Below are positions 54,720 through 63,850 of a stretch of 64,000 bases of DNA, one piece after another. This DNA comes from Leptospira sp. WS39.C2. Its GTDB lineage: Bacteria; Spirochaetota; Leptospiria; Leptospirales; Leptospiraceae. Numbering within the stretch: position 1 is the stretch's first letter; each line of letters starts with the position of its first letter. The notes under the pieces were generated by a model. That model worked only from the letters and a program-made list of their open reading frames with translations. It made no database searches and was not told where the DNA came from. The stretch spans positions 620,001 to 684,000 of the forward strand of contig NZ_CP162142.1 of the NCBI RefSeq assembly GCF_040833965.1, read 5' to 3'. Made by a program: the position numbers and the translations under genes.

Positions 54720-55481
54720 CTAAATTTGTGCGCCAATTTCTTTCCAAATTTTTTGGAAGTTACGAGTGCGGTCCAGATAATTGTAGCGGTTATTCTGAAG
54801 TTCTTTTTGTTTTGATTCTAAACCTTCCACGTGTAAAACGGTCTTCGTTTCCATTTGGACCCAAACTAGCAGAAGTTTTGCTCTGACACCTGCCATGCAG
54901 CCCCAGTCCTGGCCATTGAACCATCCTGCGTTATGTGAGTAGGCATATTGGATGATGGGGATGAGCAATACTCCCTTTTTCCCTTTAAAATCAGCACCCC
55001 CAGAGAGTTTGAACTCTGGGATTTCGTTTGGAATATTGATATTGTCTACCCCTTCGTCAGCGACTTTGGTGAAGTCCTTTCGGAACTGGACTTGGAATAG
55101 TTTGTTTGGTTGTAATATTGTAAATTGCTGATAGGATTTGAACTGGTTTGTCACGAAAGAACGGACATAATTTACGGATTCTTCCTTAACCCCAGTTTCA
55201 TTTAAGAACTCAATTTGTTTTGTGACCACTTGTTCTCCCCAAACGGTTTTTTCACGGGAGATGCCACCTGAAAAATTAATGTCTCCCACAAACAGGTTTT
55301 TGTTGTAGATTTCCTTTTTGTTGGTAACAGGGATCAGGTCTTTTAGGAGGTAAATTTCTTCCGATACAAAGAGTTCCGAATTCCCAAGAGAAGGCAGGCG
55401 TGAAAGGGCAGTGCTTGCAGAACTACATGTAATCAAAAGAGAAAGTAATACGATGAGAAAAATGGGTCTTAGAATTTGCAT
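54720..55481 (-). CDS. lipoprotein of unknown function
   Basis: About 253 residues from ATG 55481; the frame is open to 55529 but the signal peptide begins at this ATG and ends in LLSLLITC. The mature part is mixed alpha/beta, with EIYLLKDLIPVTNKKEIYN, EESVNYVRSFVTNQFKSYQQ, LLIPIIQYAYSHNAG and a helical C-terminus (LESKQKELQNNRYNYLDRT). It precedes the tandem lipoprotein pair on the same strand with a gap of about 60 bases. No family recognised. Confidence 0.65.
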   Translation of the reverse strand: MQILRPIFLIVLLSLLITCSSASTALSRLPSLGNSELFVSEEIYLLKDLIPVTNKKEIYNKNLFVGDINFSGGISREKTVWGEQVVTKQIEFLNETGVKEESVNYVRSFVTNQFKSYQQFTILQPNKLFQVQFRKDFTKVADEGVDNINIPNEIPEFKLSGGADFKGKKGVLLIPIIQYAYSHNAGWFNGQDWGCMAGVRAKLLLVWVQMETKTVLHVEGLESKQKELQNNRYNYLDRTRNFQKIWKEIGAQI

Positions 55482-55555
55482 TTCAGCTATTTCTAAGGGA
55501 ATGGATGGAAGTAAAAAGCATTTTTTCATTTTGTGTGGAGTGAGAATTTTGGTTT

Positions 55556-57613
55556 GTGTCTAGGGAAATAAAAGGAATCTGGTGGGCCTTCCTCATTGGC
55601 TTTTATCTCAGTTTTCCAATCGATTTTTTGTTAGCGGATCCAAATTCGATACTAGACTTAGATTTAGAAAAAACCAAACAATGGGGATCGTTTTCACCCA
55701 AATCAAACGAAGACAAAATTTTATTACAATCAATATTGGAAGAAGCGCGTGTTAGACGATACTACCAACACCCACTTTGGCTTCGTTTACTCCATTATGA
55801 ATCTAAAAGGAATGGTGATTACAAAAGTAAGGTGGTTAATCCTCGTTTTTTTTTAGCAGAGAGAGGCGAGAATCATCCAAACGAGGAATTAGAAGCAACC
55901 ATTCGTAGTTTTTTTGTAGAGGAACCCATCCCTGAAGGGCTCATCCATCCCATTTGTTCCTTCCCCGCAAGGCATCACTTTATTAAACAAATGTTTGGTG
56001 TTGATTTTTTAAAACGGAAAAACCTTCGTTGTGATCGATTTGAAACTTGGAAAGAGTCATTACAGGTAGATTCGGTTTCCGTTGTGTTTGTTTCCTATTA
56101 TTTGGCTTCACCTGCTTCTGTTTTTGGCCACACAATGCTTAAGTTCAATCAAAAAACAAATGTGGAAAATGGGTCTGAACTTTTGGATTATGCTGTGAAT
56201 GCAGCTGCCGATGTTCCGAATACAGATCCTTTTCGGTATGCATATTATGGACTGTTTGGTGGTTATAAAGCAAAATTTGCCCTCTTTCCCTATTATTTAA
56301 AAGTGAATGAATACAATGATTTAGAGAGCCGAGACCTTTGGGAATACCGATTGTCATTAAACGAAGGTGAGGTGGATCTTTTGGTATCTCATTTATGGGA
56401 ATTGTCCCGTGCCGAATTCGATTATTATTTTCTAAATGCAAATTGTGGGTCATTCCTTGTTGATGTATTGGATGTCATCAAACCAAATCTAAATTTAAAA
56501 GAGAAGTTAGGTGGTGTGGTAAGTCCCGTTGACACCATTAAGATCATCGTTGAATCAAAAGAGTTTGTTATAGACAAAAAATATAGACCTTCCTTGTATT
56601 CGGAAATTCTGTATTTTATCCAAGAAATGGATACAGAAGAAAAAAAAGTTTTTTTTGAGATGGTAGATAAAAATCAAAAGGAAGTGATTCAATTTTCTTC
56701 TTATGAATCAAAGGAAAGTTCTTTACGTTTACCACTTGTGATGGATGCGTTTTTACTCACCAGTCGTTACCAAAGCCACCAAAAGTTGTCTAAAAATAAA
56801 ATCAATTCTACTAACTATCAAACTGGATTAGAATTTCGATCCAAATTTCCAGATACAACTAAATCTTTGTTAAATGTGAAAGTTCCCCCACCTCCAGAAG
56901 GAACCCATTCCAAATCACGTATTGTATTGGGGGGAGGGACTTCCAATTTAGGACATTTTTTAGAATGGAGATACCGTTTTGCTTACCACGATTTATTGAA
57001 TTTTGGGAAAGGATCGCCACCTAACGGAGAATTGGTGTTTTTGGATGGAACAATCCGGCAATACGAAGGGAAAAAAATAGAATTCACATCCTTTACTTTA
57101 GTTCGGTTATTATCCCTTAGCCCTTACAATTCGATATCTAAACAATGGTCTTATCTTTTGGATTTGGGTTTTTTAACTACTATGGTAAGAGATGAACACT
57201 TGCGGTTTTGGGAATTGGGTTTTGAACAGAAGGGAAATTTTTGGCAACGAAAACAAGTTCCGAATTTGGACCTAGCCTTTGGTTGGACGTTTGCGGATGA
57301 ATTTTCGAAGACTAAAGATAATTTTGGTACTTTATCCTTTCTTTTTGGTTTTAAATCGCAACTCCACCCCCATTGGGAAAGAGGAGGTCGTTATGGACCA
57401 AATGTCCAAACCATGTACCAAAAAGAATGGGGGAACTGGAAGTTGTTAGGTGGACTTCATTTCCAACACTATATAGGACAAATGGAAAAAAACCAAACAT
57501 TACCGAGTGTCACACTTCGTTATTTGTTTTCTCCGATTTCTGAAGTGAGATTACAAATGAAACAGGAACCTCACTACCAAGAAGTATCCTGTTCCTTTCA
57601 CTATTTGTTCTGA
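55556..57613 (+). CDS. DUF4105 envelope protein with C-terminal barrel-like region
   Basis: A 685-residue protein starting at GTG 55556, with a signal peptide (about 8-27). The N-terminal half carries the DUF4105 domain (Lnb N-terminal-like): VFVSYYLASPASVFGHTMLKFN with a conserved histidine, and FDYYFLNANCGSFLVDVLD with a conserved cysteine, an NlpC/P60-like Cys-His arrangement. The C-terminal part (about 430-685) is a run of amphipathic beta strands ending in SCSFHYLF, with a terminal Phe, typical of an outer-membrane barrel. It probably acts in the outer membrane on peptidoglycan or an amide; this is inference. It overlaps the convergent DUF445 gene by 13 bases. Confidence 0.75.
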   Translation: MSREIKGIWWAFLIGFYLSFPIDFLLADPNSILDLDLEKTKQWGSFSPKSNEDKILLQSILEEARVRRYYQHPLWLRLLHYESKRNGDYKSKVVNPRFFLAERGENHPNEELEATIRSFFVEEPIPEGLIHPICSFPARHHFIKQMFGVDFLKRKNLRCDRFETWKESLQVDSVSVVFVSYYLASPASVFGHTMLKFNQKTNVENGSELLDYAVNAAADVPNTDPFRYAYYGLFGGYKAKFALFPYYLKVNEYNDLESRDLWEYRLSLNEGEVDLLVSHLWELSRAEFDYYFLNANCGSFLVDVLDVIKPNLNLKEKLGGVVSPVDTIKIIVESKEFVIDKKYRPSLYSEILYFIQEMDTEEKKVFFEMVDKNQKEVIQFSSYESKESSLRLPLVMDAFLLTSRYQSHQKLSKNKINSTNYQTGLEFRSKFPDTTKSLLNVKVPPPPEGTHSKSRIVLGGGTSNLGHFLEWRYRFAYHDLLNFGKGSPPNGELVFLDGTIRQYEGKKIEFTSFTLVRLLSLSPYNSISKQWSYLLDLGFLTTMVRDEHLRFWELGFEQKGNFWQRKQVPNLDLAFGWTFADEFSKTKDNFGTLSFLFGFKSQLHPHWERGGRYGPNVQTMYQKEWGNWKLLGGLHFQHYIGQMEKNQTLPSVTLRYLFSPISEVRLQMKQEPHYQEVSCSFHYLF

Positions 57614-58941
57614 ATTGGATCTTCGAATTTTTTTTGGTTTCGGTAATGAGCAATATAAGTGATAAGCACTAAACTTCCTACGGGAACGGCAAAATAAATA
57701 TGTACTTGGATGAGACCCGCAATCATACCTAAAATTCCACCTAAGAACTGTATCACGACCAAATTTCCACCAGTATTATCGAGAATCATTTTTTCTAAAT
57801 CATCTGTATCGAGAGCCATCACTCTTTCTTCCACAAGGGCAGTTACATTGATATTATGAACAAATTTTTCAATATTGGTTTTTAGATAAGCCTTACCTTC
57901 TTCACTATTCATAAATTCGAGAAGGCGTTTTTTGACCCAATCCACTGCACGGAAAAAGTTTTTTTCGATTTCTTCCCAGTTATTCGGATCATCCAAATAA
58001 GCTTGCAGGCGTTCGATGCCTGATGGTAATAAATTTTGCCTCGCATAGTCACCACTTGCTTCCAACCAATTGGAAATTTTACCTGTGATGAATTCTTGCG
58101 TTTCTTTTGAATTGAGTCTTTCTTGTAAACCTGCCATCATATCATCCATCATCTTCATAAATTGATCAGAAGTTTCAGGATCTTTGACAAATCGTTCCAA
58201 AAGTTCACGGATGGCATCTTCATTGAAGGAGAATATTTTTTTCACACCAATGCCAATTTTACCCAAGGTGCTTCTTGATTTTAGATACTCATCGAGTCCT
58301 TCATTCAAAAGGTTTGCCAGTTTTGGCATCTCTTCGAGTAAAATAACACGTAATTGTTGTCCTAATTCTTCTCGGTTGGTTTCTTCTGTTAAGTAATATG
58401 TTAGGCGGTTTCTTGTGTATTCCCAAAGTTTTTGGACTTCTTCAGGTCGTTCTGCCATTTTTTTCATGGTCTCTTCTGAAAAATCAAAAATTACTTCTAA
58501 AATTTCAGGGCCACGTTCCTTTAACATGGATATGATTTTGGTAACAAGTAGGGTTCGGATTTCATCGTTGTGGATGGCTTCATCAATTTCTTTAACAATT
58601 TTTTGAATCCCTGTTTCAACGAGGTTCCTTTCATAAATATAGGCAATGATTATATCGGGGTGGAGTAAGTTACTTTGTATACTTTCTCCGAGTGATTTTG
58701 CTATTTTAGATTTGTTTTTGGGAACAAGGCCAGACCAACCAAGCACCTTACCATGTTTAGGTTGGAATAACATTTTGATTGCAAGGAAGTTAGTATAATA
58801 ACCAACCATCCCTGCCATTAGTACAACAAAAATAGCATTGATCCAAACATTCCCTTCGTAATAGATTTGGAATCCACCGCAGACAATCGAAAATAATACG
58901 AGGAGTCTACGATACCAAGTATCTAACTTAGCAACATCCAT
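57601..58941 (-). CDS. DUF445 family membrane protein
   Basis: A 446-residue protein with two N-terminal membrane helices and one or two at the C-terminus (LVVIQFLGGILGMIAGLIQVHIYFAVPVG). The N-terminal motif GYYTNFLAIKMLFQPKHG and GLVPKNKSKIAKSLGESIQ are the family signature. The middle is long and helical with coiled-coil character. Function is unknown; members occur with membrane or cell-division genes. The gene starts one base after the end of the SDR gene. Its end overlaps the DUF4105 gene. Confidence 0.83.
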   Translation of the reverse strand: MDVAKLDTWYRRLLVLFSIVCGGFQIYYEGNVWINAIFVVLMAGMVGYYTNFLAIKMLFQPKHGKVLGWSGLVPKNKSKIAKSLGESIQSNLLHPDIIIAYIYERNLVETGIQKIVKEIDEAIHNDEIRTLLVTKIISMLKERGPEILEVIFDFSEETMKKMAERPEEVQKLWEYTRNRLTYYLTEETNREELGQQLRVILLEEMPKLANLLNEGLDEYLKSRSTLGKIGIGVKKIFSFNEDAIRELLERFVKDPETSDQFMKMMDDMMAGLQERLNSKETQEFITGKISNWLEASGDYARQNLLPSGIERLQAYLDDPNNWEEIEKNFFRAVDWVKKRLLEFMNSEEGKAYLKTNIEKFVHNINVTALVEERVMALDTDDLEKMILDNTGGNLVVIQFLGGILGMIAGLIQVHIYFAVPVGSLVLITYIAHYRNQKKFEDPIQNK

Positions 58942-58942
58942 T

Positions 58943-59716
58943 TTATTCCTCTTCTAATTTTAAATATCTTCCACTGAGTTTTCGTAAAAAACCTCTTGGG
59001 ACAAGTTCTGCCACAGTGATGGCACCTTGGTTGAAACTTCCTGTGATACAAACTGCTTGGTTGTATTTTAAAGCACTTAACGATTCTTCCACAACTTCAT
59101 CTGCGTTTTGCCACATAAACGATGGGTATTTGGATTTATTGATCCCGGCACGCTGGTGGAAATCAGAATGTGTGAGTCCCGGGCAAAGAGCTTGTACATG
59201 GATGCCGTAGGTTTTTGCTTCTTCATGAATGGATTCTGTGAAGGATTTTACAAAAGCTTTTGTTGCAGCATAAATGGCACTCCCAGGTGCTGGCAAATAA
59301 CCCGCGATAGACGCTACATTGATGAGATACCCTTTTTTATTTTTTTTGAATCTGTTTAGGGCAGTGTGGCTAAGATGGACAAGTGTTTTTACATTTAAAT
59401 TCACTTCATCTAATTCTTTATCAAGTGGAAGGGCGGCAAATTCACCAACGGTTCCAAATCCCGCATTGTTAACCAAAAGTTCTGCGTCTTTATCTTTTTC
59501 TATGATACTTGCAAGTTCATCCACATCCTTTTTTTTCGTGAGGTCCAATGCATAATACTTTAACATGCCTCTTGATTTTGGTTCTAAATCCAAAATGACT
59601 TTTTTTAAATCAGCCTCTGTACGAGAGATTAAAAAAACATTATACTCTTTGCCAAGAGCTCTAACAAATTCTTTTCCGATACCTTGTGATGCGCCAGTTA
59701 CATAAGCATTTTTCAT
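58943..59716 (-). CDS. short-chain dehydrogenase/reductase
   Basis: A 257-residue SDR. The nucleotide-binding motif is TGASQGIGKEF, the NAG motif is LLVNNAGFGTVGEF, and the catalytic Ser-Tyr-Lys are in NVASIAGYLPAPGSAIYAATKAFV. It uses NAD(P)H to reduce or oxidise a keto or hydroxy group; the substrate is unknown. It is coupled to the GNAT gene upstream (four-base overlap) and followed closely by the DUF445 gene. Confidence 0.88.
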   Translation of the reverse strand: MKNAYVTGASQGIGKEFVRALGKEYNVFLISRTEADLKKVILDLEPKSRGMLKYYALDLTKKKDVDELASIIEKDKDAELLVNNAGFGTVGEFAALPLDKELDEVNLNVKTLVHLSHTALNRFKKNKKGYLINVASIAGYLPAPGSAIYAATKAFVKSFTESIHEEAKTYGIHVQALCPGLTHSDFHQRAGINKSKYPSFMWQNADEVVEESLSALKYNQAVCITGSFNQGAITVAELVPRGFLRKLSGRYLKLEEE

Positions 59717-60147
59717 TCGATGGGTTTCCTCTTCATTAGAACGGCTGTTGACCCGTCCGGATAATATTTTTTACGTCTCTCAAGTTCATTAAAACCAACT
59801 GACAAATAAAGTTTGAGTGCTGGTTCGTTTGATTCTTTTACTTCTAAAAAAAATTCCTTATTTGGGAATTTTACAAAAAGATTTTCTAACAATTGTTTAG
59901 CCAAACCTAACTTTCTAAAGTTGGGAAGTGTCGCAATTCGGAAAATTTCAATTTCCCAAGGAGTTTCACAAACTAACGCATAACATTGTATGTCTTGGTT
60001 TCCAATTCCAAAAGCGGCATGGAATTCCAAATGAGTTTGGATCATTTTTTTGGTCCATTCTTCCCCTGGAAAACAAAGGTTTTCCCATGTTAAGAACTCT
60101 TCCAAATTCTCTTCACCCAAACTTCGAAAACTAAGAGACATAATCAC
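59713..60147 (-). CDS. GNAT acetyltransferase, RimI-like
   Basis: A 144-residue protein of GNAT fold. The acetyl-CoA-binding motif is IATLPNFRKLGLAKQLLENLF, and NEPALKLYLSVGFNELERRKKYY completes the C-terminal segment, typical of RimI enzymes that acetylate protein N-termini such as ribosomal S18. Its start is 44 bases from the divergent TPR lipoprotein gene. Substrate unproven. Confidence 0.82.
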   Translation of the reverse strand: MIMSLSFRSLGEENLEEFLTWENLCFPGEEWTKKMIQTHLEFHAAFGIGNQDIQCYALVCETPWEIEIFRIATLPNFRKLGLAKQLLENLFVKFPNKEFFLEVKESNEPALKLYLSVGFNELERRKKYYPDGSTAVLMKRKPIE

Positions 60148-60191
60148 ATTTTTTTCTTTTCATCCAAAAGAAAGAAACTAAAATCGAACCG

Positions 60192-61109
60192 ATGGGCACA
60201 AAAAACAACAGGTTTTCATTGGTTTTGATCCTTAAAGTTGGAGTGATTCTGAGTTTGGTCCTAGTTTTTACCGGTTGTGAGTATTTAAAATCTCTGACGG
60301 AATCCAGATACCGAAAACGCATTGGTGGTGAATCTGTTTCTGAAAAAGACATCGTGAATTGGAAAGAGAAATTGGCTTTGGAAGAGGCTGAAATTGAAGA
60401 AATGGAAAAGCGGATTCGAAAACTGGTCCAAAAGTCAAACCAGTCCGCTGCCCTTTCATGGAAAATTGCACGTGCTTATATGCGCGCTGGATCAGCCGAT
60501 CTTGGTGTTCGTTATTACGAAGAAGCCTTAACGGAATCTGTCCCAAATTCCAAACAAGGTGGATTTGAAATCCATTCTTATGAATCAGCCTTGCCATTTT
60601 TTGAAAAAGCCATCCAAACTGGGAAATTAGATAAACAGTTGTTATATGAAACAGCAGTTGCTTATGCAAATGCATCCAAAGATATGGGTTGGGAACCGAC
60701 AAGAAGGAATCGTGCTATTTCTTTATTCAAACAATTGTCAAAACTTGACAAGGACGATTCACGTTTCCCGTTCCAATTGGCTCTCGTTTATTTTGATTCT
60801 TCCTTGAAGGATGAAAGTTGGAATGGAAAACTTTCAAACGGGTATGATGAATTGGATACTGCTTTTTCGCTTTTAGACCAAATTCTGAGAAAAGAACCTT
60901 ATAATGTTCCCACTCGTTTTGCGAAGGCAAATTTTTTATACCAAGTTGGAAAATCTTCTCTTGCGTATGATGAATATACGAGGATCAAATCCATTTTAGA
61001 AGAAATGAAAGAAAAAGGGAGTATACGAGAACCTTTGGAAGAAAACTCTTCTTACAAAAATGTTTTAAAAAATTTGAATGTTTTAGGGGCCCAAAACAAA
61101 TCAAATTGA
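60192..61109 (+). CDS. TPR-repeat lipoprotein
   Basis: A 305-residue lipoprotein: basic N-terminus, hydrophobic signal (VLILKVGVILSLVLVFTGC) with lipobox. The rest is helical with tetratricopeptide-like repeats, for example LSWKIARAYMRAGSADLGVRYYEEAL and LYETAVAYANASKDM, and FPFQLALVYFDSSLKD. It may organise a protein complex in the periplasm. The DprA-like gene follows after eleven bases. Confidence 0.78.
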   Translation: MGTKNNRFSLVLILKVGVILSLVLVFTGCEYLKSLTESRYRKRIGGESVSEKDIVNWKEKLALEEAEIEEMEKRIRKLVQKSNQSAALSWKIARAYMRAGSADLGVRYYEEALTESVPNSKQGGFEIHSYESALPFFEKAIQTGKLDKQLLYETAVAYANASKDMGWEPTRRNRAISLFKQLSKLDKDDSRFPFQLALVYFDSSLKDESWNGKLSNGYDELDTAFSLLDQILRKEPYNVPTRFAKANFLYQVGKSSLAYDEYTRIKSILEEMKEKGSIREPLEENSSYKNVLKNLNVLGAQNKSN

Positions 61110-61120
61110 CCTAATCCCAT

Positions 61121-62035
61121 GTGGTGCTTTCCATTTTGGGCCATCCCAAGGTTTCCTCATTATTACGCAAAACCAAAGTTTGGCGAAATTTCGATTCTTT
61201 TGATTCACTCATTCAAATATTACCAAAGTTTTTTAAGGCAGAAGATTGGAACCTTTGGATTTCCGAATGCCGGGTTTGGGAAAAAAACAAAGACCCAAAT
61301 TGGAAATTAGTCTCTTATTATGATGTAAATTATCCAAAACTTTTAAAAGAAATTTATGACCCTCCACTCGTTTTGGTTTGTTTGGGAGATGTAAGTCTTT
61401 TACAAAAAAATCTGATTGCCATTGTCGGAACTCGTAAATCTTCTCCTGTTTCTCTTTCGGCTACAAAAACACTCGTTCGTTCCTTCGCCGATAAAGAGAA
61501 TGTAAGCATTGTTTCTGGTATGGCACTTGGGATTGATAGGCAAAGTTTTGTCACAGCCTTAGAAATTGGTATCCCCGTGATTGGAGTTCTTGGAACCACA
61601 CTTAACATTGAATACCCACCTGGCAATCGAGATCTTTACAAACAAATTAAGTCTGACACCAAACAATTGTTAATTTCAGAATTCCTGTTGTATACGGAAC
61701 CTGCGAAATGGACTTTTCCCAAACGAAACCGTGTGATATCTGGTCTTTGCCAAAAAGTTTACATTATGGAATCTGGGAAAAAATCAGGCACAATTTCTAC
61801 TGCAATGAGTGCTATGGAACAAAATAGGGAAATTATTGTATTTGATCATCCTAAACAATTTGATAATGAAGGTGGGAAGTTGTTATTGCGACAAGGAGCA
61901 AGTGTATTTCCATTTGAGATAGAACTTTGTGAGAAGAAGAAGTGTGAAAACAAAATCTTAAGTTATGAAGAATGGCGGCGGGGGAAAAACACCTCCTACC
62001 TTACCAAAAAGGAGGAGGAGGTGGTGAATGATTGA
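61121..62035 (+). CDS. dprA: DNA-processing protein DprA
   Basis: A 304-residue DprA/Smf. The Rossmann-like core has IAIVGTRKSSPVS, SIVSGMALGIDRQSFVTALEIG, IPVIGVLGTTLNIEYPPGNRDLY, SEFLLYTEP, WTFPKRNRVISGL and YIMESGKKSGTISTAMSAME. It binds single-stranded DNA and loads RecA during natural transformation. It starts at GTG 61121. No com genes are near, so whether the cells take up DNA is not shown by this window. Convergent with the exchanger gene. Confidence 0.9.
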   Translation: MVLSILGHPKVSSLLRKTKVWRNFDSFDSLIQILPKFFKAEDWNLWISECRVWEKNKDPNWKLVSYYDVNYPKLLKEIYDPPLVLVCLGDVSLLQKNLIAIVGTRKSSPVSLSATKTLVRSFADKENVSIVSGMALGIDRQSFVTALEIGIPVIGVLGTTLNIEYPPGNRDLYKQIKSDTKQLLISEFLLYTEPAKWTFPKRNRVISGLCQKVYIMESGKKSGTISTAMSAMEQNREIIVFDHPKQFDNEGGKLLLRQGASVFPFEIELCEKKKCENKILSYEEWRRGKNTSYLTKKEEEVVND

Positions 62036-62039
62036 ATTT

Positions 62040-63074
62040 TTATCCTTTAAAAAGAAATCCTGCTAACGTTGCTATCACATAGATAATTAGTAAAAATACA
62101 CCAAACGGACGTTTGATTTTGTCTTTGGAGAAAACAATCCCCAAACGAAATAAAACGAGAACTATGAGCATGGATGGGAAATAAAAACTGAAAAAACTCA
62201 CAGGTGCTTCGAGTCCGTTCCTTGTCACTGCTGCAGCTGCACCCGAAACAAAAAGTACATTTAGGATATCTGCCCCAATGATATTTCCCACAGCAAGTTC
62301 TGAGTGGCCACGCCTTGAGGCCTGGATGGCGGTTACGAGCTCTGGTAAACTTGTACCAAAAGCTACGAGTGTTGCCCCAATGATGGATTCAGGGATCGAT
62401 AACCGAATGGCTGTTTCTTGGACAGAAGGGATAAGGACTTTGGAAGACAAAATGACAAGAGTGATCGCCGTAACAAGTTTTATGAAGATGATCCAAAAAG
62501 GGGATTCGTCGTATTCTGTTGTGTCATCAATCCCTGCTTCTACTTCTCCAGGTTTGGACCTTGACCAACGGATGCTGAGATACACATAAACTGCAAGTAA
62601 GATTAAAAATACAATCCCTGTCCCTTGGTCAATGCGACCACCGGTCGAAAAAACTGACGATAGATTTGACCAAGGTAGTGCTGCAAACACGAGTAAAAAT
62701 CCGCTAAGGACTTGGATCCAACCTTGGCGGTTGACGAGGCGTTTGTCAATGTCAGGTGGGGAAATGAGGATGGCAATTCCTAGAATTAGGCCTGTATCAC
62801 AAATGATGGAACCCACTGCGTTTCCAAGGGCGATACCAGGATTCCCTTCTAAGGCAGCAAGGACAGAGACAGATACTTCAGGAAGGGTAGTCCCTAAACT
62901 AACAATGGTTGCCCCAATGATCATTTTAGGAACACCCCATCTCGTGGAAAGTGAAACAGCTTCATCTACTAAAACATCCGCGGCTTTTCCGAGGACAAGG
63001 ATGGAACCGATGATCACAAGGACAAGGATGGGTAAGGGAAGGGTTTGAAAAGTTGCAGTCAGAAATGCATCCAT
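62040..63074 (-). CDS. Na+/Ca2+ exchanger-family (CaCA) protein
   Basis: A 344-residue protein with about ten helices in two related halves. The alpha repeats are IIGATIVSLGTTLPEVSVSVLAALEGNPGIALGNAVGSI and IIGATLVAFGTSLPELVTAIQASRRGHSELAVGNIIGADILN-type segments, each with the conserved Glu in LPE. The YrbG/CaCA family exchanges calcium or other cations for sodium or protons. A charged loop with TTEYDESPF separates the halves. Its start overlaps, divergently, the first possible start of the next gene. Confidence 0.9.
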   Translation of the reverse strand: MDAFLTATFQTLPLPILVLVIIGSILVLGKAADVLVDEAVSLSTRWGVPKMIIGATIVSLGTTLPEVSVSVLAALEGNPGIALGNAVGSIICDTGLILGIAILISPPDIDKRLVNRQGWIQVLSGFLLVFAALPWSNLSSVFSTGGRIDQGTGIVFLILLAVYVYLSIRWSRSKPGEVEAGIDDTTEYDESPFWIIFIKLVTAITLVILSSKVLIPSVQETAIRLSIPESIIGATLVAFGTSLPELVTAIQASRRGHSELAVGNIIGADILNVLFVSGAAAAVTRNGLEAPVSFFSFYFPSMLIVLVLFRLGIVFSKDKIKRPFGVFLLIIYVIATLAGFLFKG

Positions 63075-63090
63075 GGATAAAGGTCAGAAT

Positions 63091-63714
63091 ATGGATTACT
63101 TACTTCGACTGCGACTCTTTCTTTGTTTCGGAACCCTCGGTTTTTTTTCTCCCACCTTCGGAGAACCACGAATGCCAAAAGAACCGAATTTACCATCGAT
63201 TCCCAATGAAGAATCCAAAGAACCTAGAAACGCACGAGGTGACAAAGATTCAGGTGACCCCAAGGCATTGAACTTAACCCTTTGTGATGGAAGGACGGTT
63301 CGAGGAGAATCAACTAGCGGCAGTCAGACGATGTTTTTTGAACACACAAAAGATGGGATTTTATACAAAAAAAAATTAACAATAGCAGAACTTGATTCGA
63401 TTAAAATTGATTCTTGGGAACTCAAATTAAAACGGGAAGAAAAAAAAGGCACCACTTATGAGGTGATTCCAAAAAAGATCCGCATCCGTACAAAAAATGG
63501 AGAAGTGTTTTATAAGGAAACAGGTGTTTCTGATTTAAAACTTTTGAACATCGAAATCAAAAATAATAATGGCGAAACCACTTTGTTTACGTATTGGGTT
63601 GATTTAAAATTTCCAGATGGGAAATGGTATTCTGGCCTACCAGCTACAAAATCAGATCCACTAACGAGAGAGGATTGTTTGAAAGATGTAGTACGTTTGA
63701 TTGAATGGGAATAG
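63091..63714 (+). CDS. exported protein of unknown function
   Basis: About 207 residues from ATG 63091, chosen because AAGGT lies about eight bases before it; an in-frame ATG at 63073 shares bases with the exchanger start. A signal peptide (LLRLRLFLCFGTLGFFSPTFG) is followed by a proline/charge-rich linker and a beta-rich domain with CDGRTVRGE and two cysteines. The stop is followed by a strong terminator. No family recognised. Confidence 0.65.
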   Translation: MDYLLRLRLFLCFGTLGFFSPTFGEPRMPKEPNLPSIPNEESKEPRNARGDKDSGDPKALNLTLCDGRTVRGESTSGSQTMFFEHTKDGILYKKKLTIAELDSIKIDSWELKLKREEKKGTTYEVIPKKIRIRTKNGEVFYKETGVSDLKLLNIEIKNNNGETTLFTYWVDLKFPDGKWYSGLPATKSDPLTREDCLKDVVRLIEWE

Positions 63715-63784
63715 CCATCTAAAAAATCCAATCGAATCATTTTGAAGAAATATTGCGAATCGAAGGTAAAACTATCGAAGTTTG

Positions 63785-63821
63785 ATCTCCGTGCAGAATG
63801 CACTGCACGAGAGATTTTTTT
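63785..63821 (+). terminator. strong rho-independent terminator
   Basis: ATCTCCGTGCAG (63785-63796) pairs with CTGCACGAGAGAT (63803-63815) with one bulged A, a 6-base loop and then seven T. It ends the transcript of the exported protein gene at 63091-63714. The A-rich left side is too weak for the opposite direction to be claimed. Confidence 0.8.
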
Positions 63822-63850
63822 ATAGATTTTGTTTCCTTGGCTTAATCTAC

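Noticed and set aside
60131..60352. Minus-strand frame between the GNAT and TPR genes
   Set aside because: It overlaps the signal peptide of the TPR lipoprotein on the other strand and has no recognisable features.
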